From Polytrichum commune (Eukaryota; Streptophyta; Polytrichopsida; Polytrichales; Polytrichaceae), in NCBI GenBank assembly GCA_950295325.1, contig OX485807.1:10877001-10941000 (forward strand): a stretch of 64,000 nt of DNA, in the 5' to 3' direction. Shown here piece after piece: positions 35,700 through 47,896 of the stretch (within the stretch, counting starts at the first letter, position 1; every line of letters starts with the position of its first letter). The position numbers were made by a program, and so were the translations under genes. The notes beneath the pieces are model-generated. The model was not told where the DNA came from, ran no database searches, and worked only from the letters and a program-made list of their open reading frames with translations.

Positions 35700-36956
35700 T
35701 GTTCTTGATTAATGGCAATAACCTTGGCAACAATACTTGTCCAAAGGTTTGGTTCACAAAGCCAAGACTATATAGGAAACTCTATAGAGATAGAGATATA
35801 TTGAAATATATCTACATAATATTTTTGAAAATAAAAATAAAAATAATTTATTATTATTATTTTGGTATAAAAAAAAATGAAGAATGGGGGAGGGTTGCTG
35901 GCTGCTGCAGGGCCCCGAAAAGGGGGGGTGGGGGGGGGGAACCACGTGGCGGGGGGGGGGGCGGGGGGTAGGGTTTAGCTGGAGGGGGAGGGGGTAACCT
36001 AGGGGATCTAGGCTAGGAGGGGGGACCGGGGTGGGGGTTCGCCTAGGGAATCTAGGCTAGGGGAGGGAGGAAGGAGGGGCAACCTCCTTAAATGGGGGAA
36101 GGGAGGTAGGTGACGAGGGGGGGAAGAGGAAGGTAGGGAAGGAAGGGAGGAGGAAGGGGGGGAGGAGGGGCCGCTAGGCAGGGTTGGCCGCTGCCCGGGC
36201 ACCGGCGGGCAGGCCGCCGGTTGCCGCCGAGTGGGGGCGGCCCAGCAAGGCCAGGAGCTCCGGCTCCGGAAGCCAACTCTTGCCCTCCTCCTCCCTAAAT
36301 TTTTTTTTTAAAAGATTTTAAATAAATCTTACTTGAATCCGCATCAAGAGTTCTCCTTCACAACTTAATGGCATGAATTCGTGCTTGTAAGCAACCAAAT
36401 GATACAAAATTCCGTGGGAAATTCAAAAATTTCTCACCACAATTCAAAATGATGTGCACACATCACAAGCACACATTTTTCCTCCTTGTTTCTCCGCAAT
36501 TCCGCAATGTTTGTCTTCCTTCACTCCAAAATCTCGCAACCACTTGTCCTCACACTCTTTCTCGAGTGTTGGAGCTCAAGATTTGAAGAAAAGAGAAAGA
36601 ATCATGCACATTCTTGCCAAGTGAGAAGAAAGAAAGTAGAACAGTCACAATAGCTCTAAATCTCTCTTCAAATGCATACAACTAGTCAAGCTATCTCTCA
36701 CTCCACCAAGGGAGAATCCAAGAGTGTAAGTAGGGGAAGAAGAACTCAAGATTTATTGCAAAATCATGCAATCTACACCTCACACAAGCTCTCTCCACAC
36801 ACTAGCTCACAAGACTTGACTTGGCAAGAATGCCAAGCCAAGGAGGAGGCTCCTCACTTAGGAGCCTTCCTCTCCACATCTAGATTCATCCATCCAAATC
36901 TAGATGAATGAAATCCAACGGATAAGGTGCGGCCGTCGACGCCGCATACCGTGACA
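35700..36956 (-). repeat. 5' LTR of the methyltransferase retrotransposon (1257 bp)
   Basis: Coding-strand start TGTCACGGTATGCGG at 36956 and end AATCAAGAACA at 35700, next to the PBS. Its first 334 bp are shared with 26673-27006. A G-rich tract on the plus strand (35920-36180, many runs of four or more G) lies in the inner half, so the RNA sense strand is C-rich there. The outer end abuts the TCAA duplication. Confidence 0.8.
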
Positions 36957-36961
36957 TCAAG

Positions 36962-39018
36962 GTTGCCCTTACGAAGCTCCAAAACGATGTGGCAGTGCTG
37001 GATTGGCAAACATGTGTATTTTAAGGCCCAGCTACTTAGTAGTAACACAAGTCCACTTTCCCCTAGAATTAGAAGGACAACATCATCCAAGGTAGAAGGA
37101 AGTGTGCCAATAGGTAAAGGCAGTTGAGTCTAAAAGCAACAACTTTCAGAAGGGTTTTCTATTTCAGGAAGGTTACATAAGTTTGGAAAGTATTCTAACC
37201 TGATGTACAAAATCATAAAGAGTTTACAAAAAAATTTCAAAAAATTATAAATTAATATGCAACCTACAAAAAATTTGCATAGTTGTTTTAAGAAATGAGC
37301 CTTTTCCTACCCACTAAGGGGGTCCATTGATGTTGGATTGTTAGGTAAGAATCACCACACAATCCAGCCATACTGCAGGTGAGAGTCCTCATTTCAATAA
37401 CTTAGGTGTTGTCCCTCTTTTATGGATCACCTCTTACACCTTCTCGTTAAGCAAGCTAATCCTCGATTAGCCATCTATGATTGGCCAAAGTTGGAGCTCT
37501 TTTAAAAGTTTTCTTGCATCTTATTTATACCGCTATTATGATGGCCAAAGTGGTGCTATTATGTACTTGATGCTACATATGATTAATCACTTTTCATAAT
37601 GACTTACTTGTCAATGATGACGCCGTTGCACTCACTTGTTGAAGGTTTAAGGATGAAAATAGGTGTCGCCAAAAGGAAGGTGTTACTTTCAGGCACTTGC
37701 TACCTTAGGTATATACATTGAAAAAGTGAGGAGGTCCATTTTTCCTCTATACTTCACTCGAAAAATATTAGAAATTGGGTGAGACCTTATTTATAGAAGA
37801 AACTTTTTTGAGAAATATTCAATATATTTTACCATCATTTCTAATCACATACTTACATCATAAATACTATATAGTACCCTCCAATGTCATGTATGAACTA
37901 CGTATAGGGTATTGTGTTTAGGATGGTACAAACCTTGTAGAAGATCACAAGTTTTTCCACTCAAGGCCTCAACTCTTAAGTATTTAGTAATGTTTCTTGT
38001 AATGCTTAGTCATGTTATTGCAATGTTTTTGTATTGTTTAGTAATTCTTGTTCATCATGTTGCATCTCTCTCATTGTTTGGTGTCTCAATCCCTTGTCAT
38101 TGTTGTATTCTGCCTTTATTGACAAACTCGGTTCCATAAGCTAGCCCAAGATTTATGTTAAAGGATTGCTTATGCTACAAGGGTCCAACCACACATCCTG
38201 GTTAAGGCTTCGGTTAACGTAACCACTCAAATTAGTTATATTATGCCCGCACTACCTAGTTAAGAGAGTTACTAACATATGAGGTAGCTAACCTATGTGA
38301 GAGATCATCTATCTCACGGCCGCATCATCTAGTTAAAATTAAGGTTTGAATAAAAGTTATCAAAATAGAAGTTAACTGATTTTTGGTGCCTTACAACCAG
38401 CCAGCCGAAGCACTTTGGGACTTTGTCCCATGCTCCCTAGCTGGCCGCCCTCGCCTCTAAGGGCGGGACAGTGAAGGACCTGCGCCTCACTGCCCGCTCT
38501 ACCTCCTGCCCGCCGCTCCCCACGCTCCCCACGCTCCCCACGCTCCCCACAGATACCCGGGAGATACCCGGACGCCGGTTTAGGGTGACGCAGCTGCCTC
38601 TGGTGTAGCACTCTCGGTTCGTCACTCTTGGTTTGGCACTCTTGGTTTCAAATCTTGGACGATTTTCTTTTGCAATTGGGGTTGGTTGTGAACTTCATTT
38701 GATGTTGGAAGCTGTGCGGGAGGACTGGAGTTCGGGATTGTGAGTTCATTCGGAGCCTTGCCTTCACTCTCTTTGCCTAGAGTCCTAGCACTCTTGGTTG
38801 TTGAGCAATTGGGGGATGTTGAGAAGGAGGTTGCATTTCTACAATTTCTGGCTCCGGATGTGAGAGGCGGGAGGAGGAGAAGGAGGCGAGGTCGTTGCCG
38901 TAATTCCATAATTCGGGAATCCTCCTTATGGTGTGTGTTGTGCTGGTATGTAGAGATGATCTGCATGCATTGAATGCCTCAGACAACTAAGTTTTTGTTG
39001 CCACATTTTTTGAGCTTT
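36962..39018. other. No recognised gene
   Basis: Sequence continues the old MITE flank. At 38513-38550 there is a decamer tandem repeat (CCCCACGCTC, about four units), and 38370-38640 is GC-rich. The frames here show no domain. Upstream exons of the LETM1 gene were looked for and not found. Confidence 0.45.
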
Positions 39019-39023
39019 AAGAA

Positions 39024-40702
39024 TGTCACCAAAAAGCCTCCACCCTTCAATTTCGTCCTAGCCCGAATGGAGAAGTTTATAATGACATGTAGAGATTTCT
39101 CTCTTTGTAACACAATGTATGATTCCAATCTATCGTTGGAATATACACAACTTAGCCAAGCCTATACTATGTCTTCTTAGACTCCTTAACCTCGGGTAAT
39201 GTCACATCCTTGTACTTCTCTAAAGTCCACCCGGCCGCTTTGGCCACGCATGCCTTCAAATATATCCCTCTTGTGAAGCGAGTCCTTGCCGTCGACTCCA
39301 CACTACTACATGAGTTCTTGCTTATTGATTCCATGAATTACACAAGTTTAAGTATTGATAAATACTTGTCACTTATTGTAGTTTTCTCCTCACGCTTCAA
39401 CCACTATATTGGTTTAATGAACTAATGGTTATCCCTAATGGAATCAAGCAAATTTCCTTTGTTCCCCTCGACTTTACTAGCTAATAGTGTAACTTTCCCA
39501 TTACTTCTCGGAATGTCCTGAAATTTTATCTGTAACTAGGGAGACAAAGCAAAAAAAAAAAACATCTCACCAATTTGTGAGCCTATCCCATTTTCTGTCC
39601 GACAATTATGACCATTTTAGTGTGTCAGTCTACCCAGATTTCAGAATGTCATAACTTCCTCTCACAGGCTCCAAAGAACTTCAAATTTTGGGAGCAATCA
39701 CAAAAACTAATTTTTTATGACCCCCTAAAATTTCAAACTATTTTCATTTTCTGCCAAAACGTTATGGCCTTTTTAGTCTGCAACTCTTGAAAACACTTCA
39801 GAATGATATATCTCCTTCTCATCTACTCGGAATGACTTGAAATTTGTACCACAACTAGGAAACCTAAGAACAACGCATCCCTAAAAATTTCATACGTTTC
39901 CAAGCCTTTATTCAGGAGTTATGCCATTTCAGCTCGAAAATGTAGGCAAAGTTCAGAATATCATAACTGCTGCTCCAATACTCCAAACATCCTCAGATTT
40001 TGACCATGTTCATATATACAAGTTGCTTACTAACCCTCTAAATTTCAACGAAGTATCTTTTTCTGCTCGGAAGTTATGCCCCTTACAACCTAGACTACTC
40101 AAGAAATACCCAAGAAATATGAACTCAAATACTACAACTTGAAGCCATAAAATATCTTAAAATTATTCGCACCAAAACTAATTCTAACAAGAGGTCAAGC
40201 CCTCTTCAAGGCCAACTAGCCTTGGCTCTCCAACTAAAAACTAAGCACACACATGTGCTCCAATCTTGCTTCCAACACACCCACATTTATAACACGTGGG
40301 GTGTCTTAGAGCATGAAGGGAAGAGAGGATGAGTGAGGGAAGAATGAGGGATTATATAGTAAGTTTGAGGGGGTGAGCACCCTCAAGGCTCACGATAAGC
40401 CCTCGAGATCTCCTCCTACTTTGTAGGCTCTAATCCTATCTCCTAAGCCTTCCTCCCTCAAATGATCAACAAGGATCCTAATTCAAACATTTAACTAACC
40501 TTGGCTTTCTACCTACCACACTTTACCAAGGTTTGTCCTTCTCCTACTTAAATCCACTCCACAAAAGCCTAATGCTTCAAACTAAGCTTTCTTCAAGCTT
40601 CACTCTTTTTATATTTTTGTGAATAATCATAAATCACCAAAACACCACTTGTAATGTTTTACAAGTGTTAACAACCAATGTGGGCATCAATTTGGGCTCA
40701 CA
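39024..40702. mobile_element. Solo LTR c (1679 bp) in a LETM1 intron
   Basis: It begins TGTCACCAAAAAGCC and ends GGGCTCACA, with near-matching 5-bp flanks AAGAA (39019-39023) and AAGAG (40703-40707). Both ends match solo LTRs a and b (CACCCTT...GTCCTAGCCC; CACTCTTTTTAT). No coding sequence is present. Its right end is 19 bp from a splice acceptor. Confidence 0.75.
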
Positions 40703-40721
40703 AAGAGTATGTGTTTTGCAG

Positions 40722-42013
40722 GCCAACATTGGTGAGTATGTGCAAGGAGATGAACATACAACCATATGATACTGATGCATATCTTCGATACAGTCTCCGG
40801 ACCAAATTGAACTGGTACTTCGTCCTACTCTCTATACACACCTATGCAGGTCCTCTTTGTACAACTATATCTTTTTGATGGCCTGAAATCTACTTAAGCA
40901 GACAAGTACTTGTTTCATCACTTTAGGAACTGCTATTACTTTGTTGCACCCTTAGCAACTCATGATGTGATATTCAAAAACATGCTCTTTATTGCCCAGT
41001 TCAGAAACAATGTGGTGTTTTCCTTAATTTGAAGAGTTATTTGATGCATGCCGAGTACAGGATCAAAGAGGATGATAGGATGATTCAGAATGAAGGTGTG
41101 GACTCACTTTCTGAAATGGAACTCCGGCAAGCTTGCAGAGACCGTGGAATGCTGGGCTTGAGATCTAAGGAAGATATGCGAAAACAGGTCAAATATTGTA
41201 TTAATTCCTATGAAAATCTGTAGTTTTGTGGTTAATGACTATCTGGAGTGTTTTGTCTATCTTTCCACTGTAAATTAGTTTTATTCAGTCAATGGGATAA
41301 TACACCACCAATCTGAAGTTTGGGCTTATGACTTGGCATAGAAGCTGATGTTCTGTTTGTTTTGGTGCAGCTTCGAGATTGGCTGGATCTCTCATTAAAT
41401 CACTCTCTTCCCTCTTCTCTTCTTATTCTATCAAGGTAAAGATCTACTCTTTTATCTTATATGAGAAACTTGTTACCCTGCAAGGAACCAGAATTTTTAA
41501 CTCATAGGAAAGCTCTTTGATCATCTTAACCATCTGGTAAGCATTTATAATAATGTGGAATTGAGTTTTGAGTTTACAGTTGCTCTATTCTTTGAGCATT
41601 TGATGAGTCGTATGTTGTACATGCTCCAGGGCTTTCTTGGTGGCAGGCAAGAAGCCAGAAGAGGCAGTTCAAGCTACCCTTTCCTCATTGCCTGATGAAG
41701 TTATTGACTATGTTGGAGTTTCATCTCTGCTTGGAGAAGAGGCACTAGCAGAGCATAGGCACAAGCTGGAGTTCTTGCAGCAACAAGAAGAGCTTATCAA
41801 GGTCCAATTTCCTGCAAGATAAATTCAATTTGGTAGTTTGTCACTGGTGAAGTTGTGCAATTGCAGGATTAGAAATCAATTATGTAAGTTCTAGTGTGTG
41901 GACATCATTTAGCTTATTTGATTGCCTGATTCTTGTTTGAATTGTACTGGTACTTTCTACTTGTGGCCTCTTGGTATTAAAAGTTTGTTTGGTTACAGGA
42001 AGAGGAGGAGTGA
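40722..42013 (+). pseudogene. LETM1: LETM1-like mitochondrial protein, five 3'-side exons (5' part not in view)
   Basis: Five exons with GT/AG borders and matching phases read as the ribosome-binding-like LETM1 domain: 40722-40814 (LVSMCKEMNIQPYDTDAYLRY), 41061-41187 (IKEDDRMIQNEGVDSLSE, ELRQACRDRGMLGL), 41371-41435 (LRDWLDLSLN), 41630-41801 (KKPEEAVQATLSSLPDEV) and 41999-42013. LETM1 proteins sit in the inner mitochondrial membrane and act in K+/H+ or Ca2+/H+ exchange and in translation. The N-terminal part with the transmembrane segment is not found in 2 kb upstream. The last exon reaches TGA after four Glu codons, while homologues continue with a longer acidic, coiled-coil C-terminus. It may be a truncated copy, or a gene with very long introns and an early stop. 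Confidence 0.82.
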
Positions 42014-44079
42014 GGAGAGTGTAGTCAAATCTACCTTCTTCACCTCAATGCAAATGACCAGGGATAGAGCCAAAAAGAGTTCCTAGCAAGATCCTAGAAA
42101 GATGGAATATTGAAGTTCTCCATCCACAGTTAGCCCAAAGCACATTGATGTAACCAAGCTCAACTTTTTAGTAGTGTGGAGAAAATGATGTGACTTGTTG
42201 AGGTGACAACCATAATTCGTCTGTGTCTTGTACAAGTGTAGTGTGGATTGAGGTGGCCTCTTCTGGTAGCACATGTTTCATACACTAAAACTTTTGCATT
42301 TAAATAGGCATGCTCTTCTGCAGCACTGGATAAAAGTGATTCAACTATGCACTGCTTCGTGTAATCTCGACTCATGACTATAAAAAACCAAATCATTTTT
42401 GTTGCTCCTGGCTTTGGTGTTATAGTACAAATAGGTCCTGGATCAGTGATCTTTGAATATCTTCAGAAAGGCTAAATCCCCTGCCTGGATTTCTATGGTT
42501 CACCAACTACAAGCGAGTCTGTTCCATATATGTAAAATGACCAGCCATAACACACAGCACAACTCCAAATTGCAACCATCCAATCATTATATATTTTGCT
42601 CGGGGGGGGTAGTCATTGGTTGGAGTAGCAATATACGTGCGAACAAATGATAGAGTATTTTAAAAACATGGGGGCTAAAAATTATAAATGGACTTATGAG
42701 TATTATAGGGTATCAAAAATGGCACTGGACATCTTTAAAGTACTATAGGGTAAGGGAATAATAAGTAATTTGGAATTATATGTAATGCAAGCCATTTTTC
42801 TATTAACCCAAAGTAGAAATTTACATAATGATAGCATGTGAAAAAAAATAAAAATTGAAAGTAATACCCCCCTATTAAATAGTGGTTGTTCGCACCTATA
42901 TCCTTAACTTTTTAACACACTCCCCCCCCCCCCGAGATATTTTGAAGAGATAGAATTCTTTTCTTACACATAATCTCTCTATGCTAAAGATTTGCCATCC
43001 CATTCCCGATTCCTTCTCCTCAGCTTTGCCTGCTCCTTGTTAAATTTCTCCTTCCCTTTGGCCAGGAGTGGGTCATGCACCACATACTGGTTGGGATCCT
43101 CATTCCTAGCCAGATGTGTAGCAAAAAAAATATTTTACTCAAGTAGGTCACACACACAACAGGAGATCACATACATTGAGAACAGACAACTACAACTACT
43201 TCAGAATGGTTCACCAACTACCCCAAGTTATTTTCACAGTTTAACAGAATTCTTCAAATTGTACTGAAAATAAACTAAAAAACTAAATTTCGGGTGTTGG
43301 CATTCTTGTCATTGATGTGTATGTGTACGTTGTCTGTATACAGAGCTCTTACCTGGGCTATGAGGTTATTCTGCAAAGTTTTTGAGCTCAACCAATCTTT
43401 TGTATATTAGTTACTACTGAAATCCTTCAAAGAGAGTGTGATTATTTCAACTTCTTTACCTTTCTCAGTTCAAAACCTTAGAAATATCTTTCATGTACAC
43501 TGTGATAGGCGCTTTGCACAACACACATAAATATTCTCCATTGAAGCCACATGGGACAGACAAGAATCAAACCAATACTGGAGGAACTTACTACATGTCA
43601 TGTCAATATTCATAAGGAACTTTTGGCATGAGCCAATCTTAAACTTGTTACATGTTATGTCATTATATATAAGAAATTATTGAAGTTACACATAGACATG
43701 TTTCATGCCTTCTATGTGGTATAACCAATCAATCGAGAGAGCTCCCAATGTGTGGGTAGTCCTTAGTGACTCCTCTCTAGAGTTGGCAAACTTATGTATG
43801 GGCAAAACATGGTACCCAACTATGATGTACCAACTATAAGGATGGTAGTTGAGACATCCTACATGTTATTTTAGCTTTGTAGAAATTTTGTGGTTGAGAC
43901 ATTCCACATGTAACATATTGCTTTGCATTCTTAATATATATATGTAAAGTGAAAAGGGGTTCACAAAGAAATCTCAAAATTGAGCCTATTAAAATAAAAG
44001 ATATGCATCATGCATGTAAAATCAAAATATATGAATACAAAGTAGTATGATAGTCAATGCAAAATTGAAAACTTAAACT
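42014..44079. other. No recognised gene
   Basis: The first few hundred bases may be 3' flank of the LETM1 segment. A run of C at 42921-42935 and a G-run near 42603 are the only striking features. No domain is seen in the short frames. Confidence 0.4.
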
Positions 44080-46776
44080 TTATTTCACAAACATTTCATG
44101 GTGACAATCTTTGCAACAAATAGAGTTTGCTCCTCCTTCTACCAATGTCTTTGTGGCACATATATCACAAGTGAACTTAGGTAATTTACGAAAAATAGAC
44201 CTTTTTTGCTTGGAGTGTGATACAAACATATGAGGGGGCCGTTTCAAAGGGGGGCGTGAAATACTTCTTTCACCAATTTTGGAAGTGGGGTGTTTCCTCC
44301 CATGCCCCATTCTAGTATGCTTCACATTCTCTTATATGGAAGAAATAAAATCTCGGAAAGGGAGATCAATTGTTTTGGGCCTCTCAAAACTTGAAGGTTC
44401 CAAAAATGTGGCAATATAAGCTTGAAGAACTTGCAATTTCCGTTTCATCTCATCTTCATTATCAACATCTAGAGAAGCTTTGCATAGTGAATCGATTTTA
44501 TTCAATGAATTAAGCATCTTCTCTCAGATGACGTCATTTGAAGTAGCATCTTCTATTGGTTCATCCACTTTAGATGAACTCATAACATCTATGGTTTCCA
44601 TGTTGGATTCCATATGCAAAATTTCTTTCACAAATTCATCGTCTTTAGGTTTTTCAAAGAATTCCTTGACTATAGATTGCACCCCAAATATATGTTTGCA
44701 CGTAGAGACCCTATCCGGGCAATTACAATGGTCTGTTTTTAGAGACACACTATACTAAAGGGTAGGATTTGTCTCATTTTTTATATGGAATAGAAGATGT
44801 TCTTTGTCAACAACCTCCAAAACATCTATTGGAGACGATTGATAAGCTTTAAAAATCCTCTCTCCTCCCTTCAATCGATGTCGATGAACTTTGTCATTTT
44901 CTCTTCTTATGAATCTCTTTGAATCACCTACACGTTAAACAAGTAAAATTCAAATTAATATCATATACGATACACATTTGTAAATTATGACAATTCAAAC
45001 AAAAAATGATCTAAACCCAAATAACAAAAACAATTAAGGAACTTACTTATTCGTTCAATTATTTTGAATTGACTCAATAATGCAGGTTCGCCCAAACGGG
45101 TGCCATCTTTCACACTTCCGATAATTACCACAATTAGGTCTCTAAGAGACCGGTTGACCTTCCCTTGGAAGAGAGTATACTTTATCAACTCCCAATGTCG
45201 TTCAACATGGTTCGTCGTGTCTATGCCACTATATGGGAAAAACCTTCTAAACCGAGGCCGCAATCTTCTCCAAGGCACATTAATTCCGGCCCATCCGGAA
45301 TTAATGTATATAGCAAATGCCGGAATGTGTTGAAATTCAACACAAAATCATCTCAAATTCTCATCAAAGTGGATGTTATTAGGACAAAACATCAAAGATG
45401 TGTAAAGCTCTCCATACACGGTATTTGTCCTCGTTAGGGACTCAGATGAATAAGTTCTCATTCCATGCTTTCATGACATAAAAGTGACATAAAAACAGCC
45501 TTCTAACGGGTTATAATTTTGTACCCCCTTCATAAGTCCAAAAATAGACATCATTGTTTACAATATTTTGAATAGCATTCAATGATGTCTTATGTTTATC
45601 AATTACAATGGCGGAAGGCCTAATTTTTCCCAACGACTCAAAAACATGTGTTAAAACCATTTCTATAGCTAGACCCTCGTGCCCTTGTTTCATGTCATTG
45701 CTACAAAGCATGTAGAAGACGGGAATTCCTATTCCATCTTTATTCGGGACAATTGCCGTATAAAGCAGCAATCCATATTGATTAGTTTTGAAAGTATAGT
45801 CCAAGGCCTAAGAGTTAGTAGCGAAAAACCTTTGAGCCGAAGTTTTCATGAACTCATCTTGAATGACAACCACAAATGGTTTTTTCCGTAGATCCTCGTC
45901 CATAGGTGCATATGATTGGTAGTAAAGAACTTTCCCTTGGGCTTGAAGTCTAGTGATCTCAATTTGTGCCGCATTCCAATCGTCCTTACGAAGTGAATCT
46001 ACATGAAAAAAAATAATAGTCATAAGCAAGTTAAAATATTAAAAACTTATAAATTTATGAACTCTAAAGCACATATTATAAAAAAACTTGTGTAATTTTT
46101 TTATTTTAGAATAAATTATTTATATTGAAAATGGTGATTACAATCATAAGGAAAAAAATAAAGTCATAGGAAGAGTTAACATACCATTGATTATCAAGGA
46201 ATATGCAAGAATGTGCACTTCATTTTTTATGATGAAGAACCTATATGTAGGACGCTTTAAATCCGTCACCCTTTCGGAAAATAAGTCTTGCGCCCTCTCC
46301 GATGCCGCTTCCACGATTCGCGGCGAATGCATGTATTTTAAATTCTTCATAACTAATGCTATCACGCGAGGGTGAACCGGTACCAAAAAAAGATCCGCAT
46401 CGGATCCCGGGTTATGACCACTATGTTTGCTATGAATATATATGGTGGCATGGATCAAATTACTTGAACACCTCGATATCTTAGGTTCCACTACTTTTAT
46501 TTGAAACTCATAATCACATAATCTAGAAGTCTTATTTCCTCTAGATTTTCTTCGATCTATGGGTTTCACATCACTCACTTTTCTATGAGGACGCTCTTTG
46601 TTTCCACCCCGGTGACAACGATAATAAGTCACCGTTTTTGTTTTCCACACATGACATTTATAACGCCTCCTTAAAACAATGTGTTTTGTATAAAATAAAT
46701 CAAGGGATGTATTTAGTTCCTCCAATGAAACAGTTACTATTTCATCCCACATTTTTTTTTTCTTGACACACTTCAC
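44080..46776 (-). pseudogene. MULE/FAR1-like transposase, multi-exon and decayed
   Basis: Pieces in order on the minus strand: an N-terminal zinc-binding module (46776-46190: CHVWKTKTVTYYRCHRG, later H and C pairs); a linker and the MULE transposase core (46029-45511) with LDYTFKTNQYGL for the first Asp and IVIDKHKTSLNA for the second; the NHVERHWELIKYTL block (45278-44985); a SWIM zinc finger (44748-44660: CNCPDRVSTCKHI, C-x-C-xn-C-x-H); and a C-terminal zinc ribbon (CDIC...CCKDC, 44240-44090). Introns separate several pieces. A TAG at 45805-45807 lies directly before the catalytic block and there are further frame breaks around 45300-45500. This is either a Mutator-like transposase or a FAR1-type relative, now inactive. 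Confidence 0.75.
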
Positions 46777-47202
46777 ATAAATTCATACAATCTTGTATGA
46801 ATAAAAAATTAATACCTCCCAAATTGATATCTGTACTCCATTGAATACGAATTCCATTTGTTGTCGAAGATATTGACAAATATTTTCAATTTTTATTAAC
46901 ATGTCATTTGTGCACAATCGAACGCCCATACTCGATTGGTGGAATTTTTCTATCATTTGTGTCTCTTAAAGAACACAATGCAAAGACACCAAAAAATTGT
47001 ACAACTTTTAATTTTTTTTGAATTTTTTTCCACCTCTCAATTGTATGGGTTTCCATGTTGTTAATTGTGGAACGCCCATGAAGCTTTGAGAAGGGACAAT
47101 AAAAAGGATTTGCTTTATGAATTTGGTGAAATGAAGGAAAATATTCCCCTTATGCAATCAATCATAAATGCTTCGGATTGAAGGGTGAAATGTACATACT
47201 TT

Positions 47203-47490
47203 CAGGGTTCTCTATCTCGACGTCGTGACAGTGTCGTGTCATGACGGACCCCTCCGTCACAACACAATAGGGTCCATGTAGGATCAACCTAGGGGGAAGC
47301 TAGTAGGGTGGGTAAAATACTTACCTTCTTGCCAAGGTGGCGTCCTATGTGGCAAAAAAAGCCGACGTGGATGTGAATATGCCTAGCGCCAGGTAAACCA
47401 TTTTGCCATTATGTTTATCATTCTGTTAAAATCAAAGTAGTAAAATATGACTAAGGAGGGTGTGGGGCGGACGAGGGCGGAGGGGGGCGG

Positions 47491-47521
<31 letters not shown>

Positions 47522-47869
47522 GACCGGGGGGGGGGGAACAGAGCGGACGGGGGAGGGAACACGGTTTTTTTGTTTTTTCTTTTTGCGGACGTGGGTTGGA
47601 AACGGGGGCGGACGGGGGCGGACGGGGGCGGACGGGCGCTAGTAATTTTTTCCCCACTTTATCTCTACTTTGTTGACATGTCATCACACGTGGACATCTT
47701 ACATCCTACGTGTCCTAAATGGGGTAATGTAATTACACATAGAATTCGGTAAAATTCAAGTCCGTCAAGATAAAGACAGCATCCGGCATAATGTCGTGAC
47801 GGATACGTGTTGTGACGGCACGACATTATGCCGAGATTAGCCTCCGTCACGACACAATAGACAACCCTG
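47203..47869. mobile_element. hAT-type non-autonomous element, CAGGGTTG family (intact copy)
   Basis: The 667-bp element starts CAGGGTTCTCTAT and ends ATAGACAACCCTG, with a perfect 8-bp duplication CATACTTT (47195-47202 and 47870-47877). Subterminal palindromes with GTCGTGACGG and CCGTCACGAC words are present at both ends. The middle is a G-rich, T-rich variable tract (47450-47640). It defines the family to which the split element at 3801-9835 belongs. No protein is encoded. Confidence 0.9.
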
Positions 47870-47896
47870 CATACTTTGGAAATTTAAAGTCTCAAT

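Larger units (their letters stand above)
26567..36956 (-). mobile_element. Complete Ty3/gypsy retrotransposon carrying a cytosine DNA methyltransferase and a PHD finger
   Basis: This is a 10,390-bp element on the minus strand, bounded by TG...CA termini and flanked by the 4-bp duplication TCAA (26563-26566 and 36957-36960). Removing it restores the 8-bp duplication of the neighbouring MITE, which confirms both ends. Order on the coding strand: 5' LTR (36956-35700), PBS, leader, gag, protease, C5-methyltransferase, reverse transcriptase, RNase H, integrase, PHD finger (stop at 27402), polypurine tract, 3' LTR. Gag and pol appear to derive from one long frame. Six nonsense codons and two frameshifts make this copy non-functional. 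RT before integrase places it in Ty3/gypsy. No chromodomain is present; the PHD finger occupies that place. Confidence 0.9.

Noticed and set aside
35754..36276. Proline/serine-rich and glycine-rich proteins
   Set aside because: They come from the G-run tract of the 5' LTR.
38372..38966. Coding regions on the minus strand with Arg/Gly-rich products
   Set aside because: The composition follows GC-rich decamer repeats; no family is recognised and the frames overlap each other.
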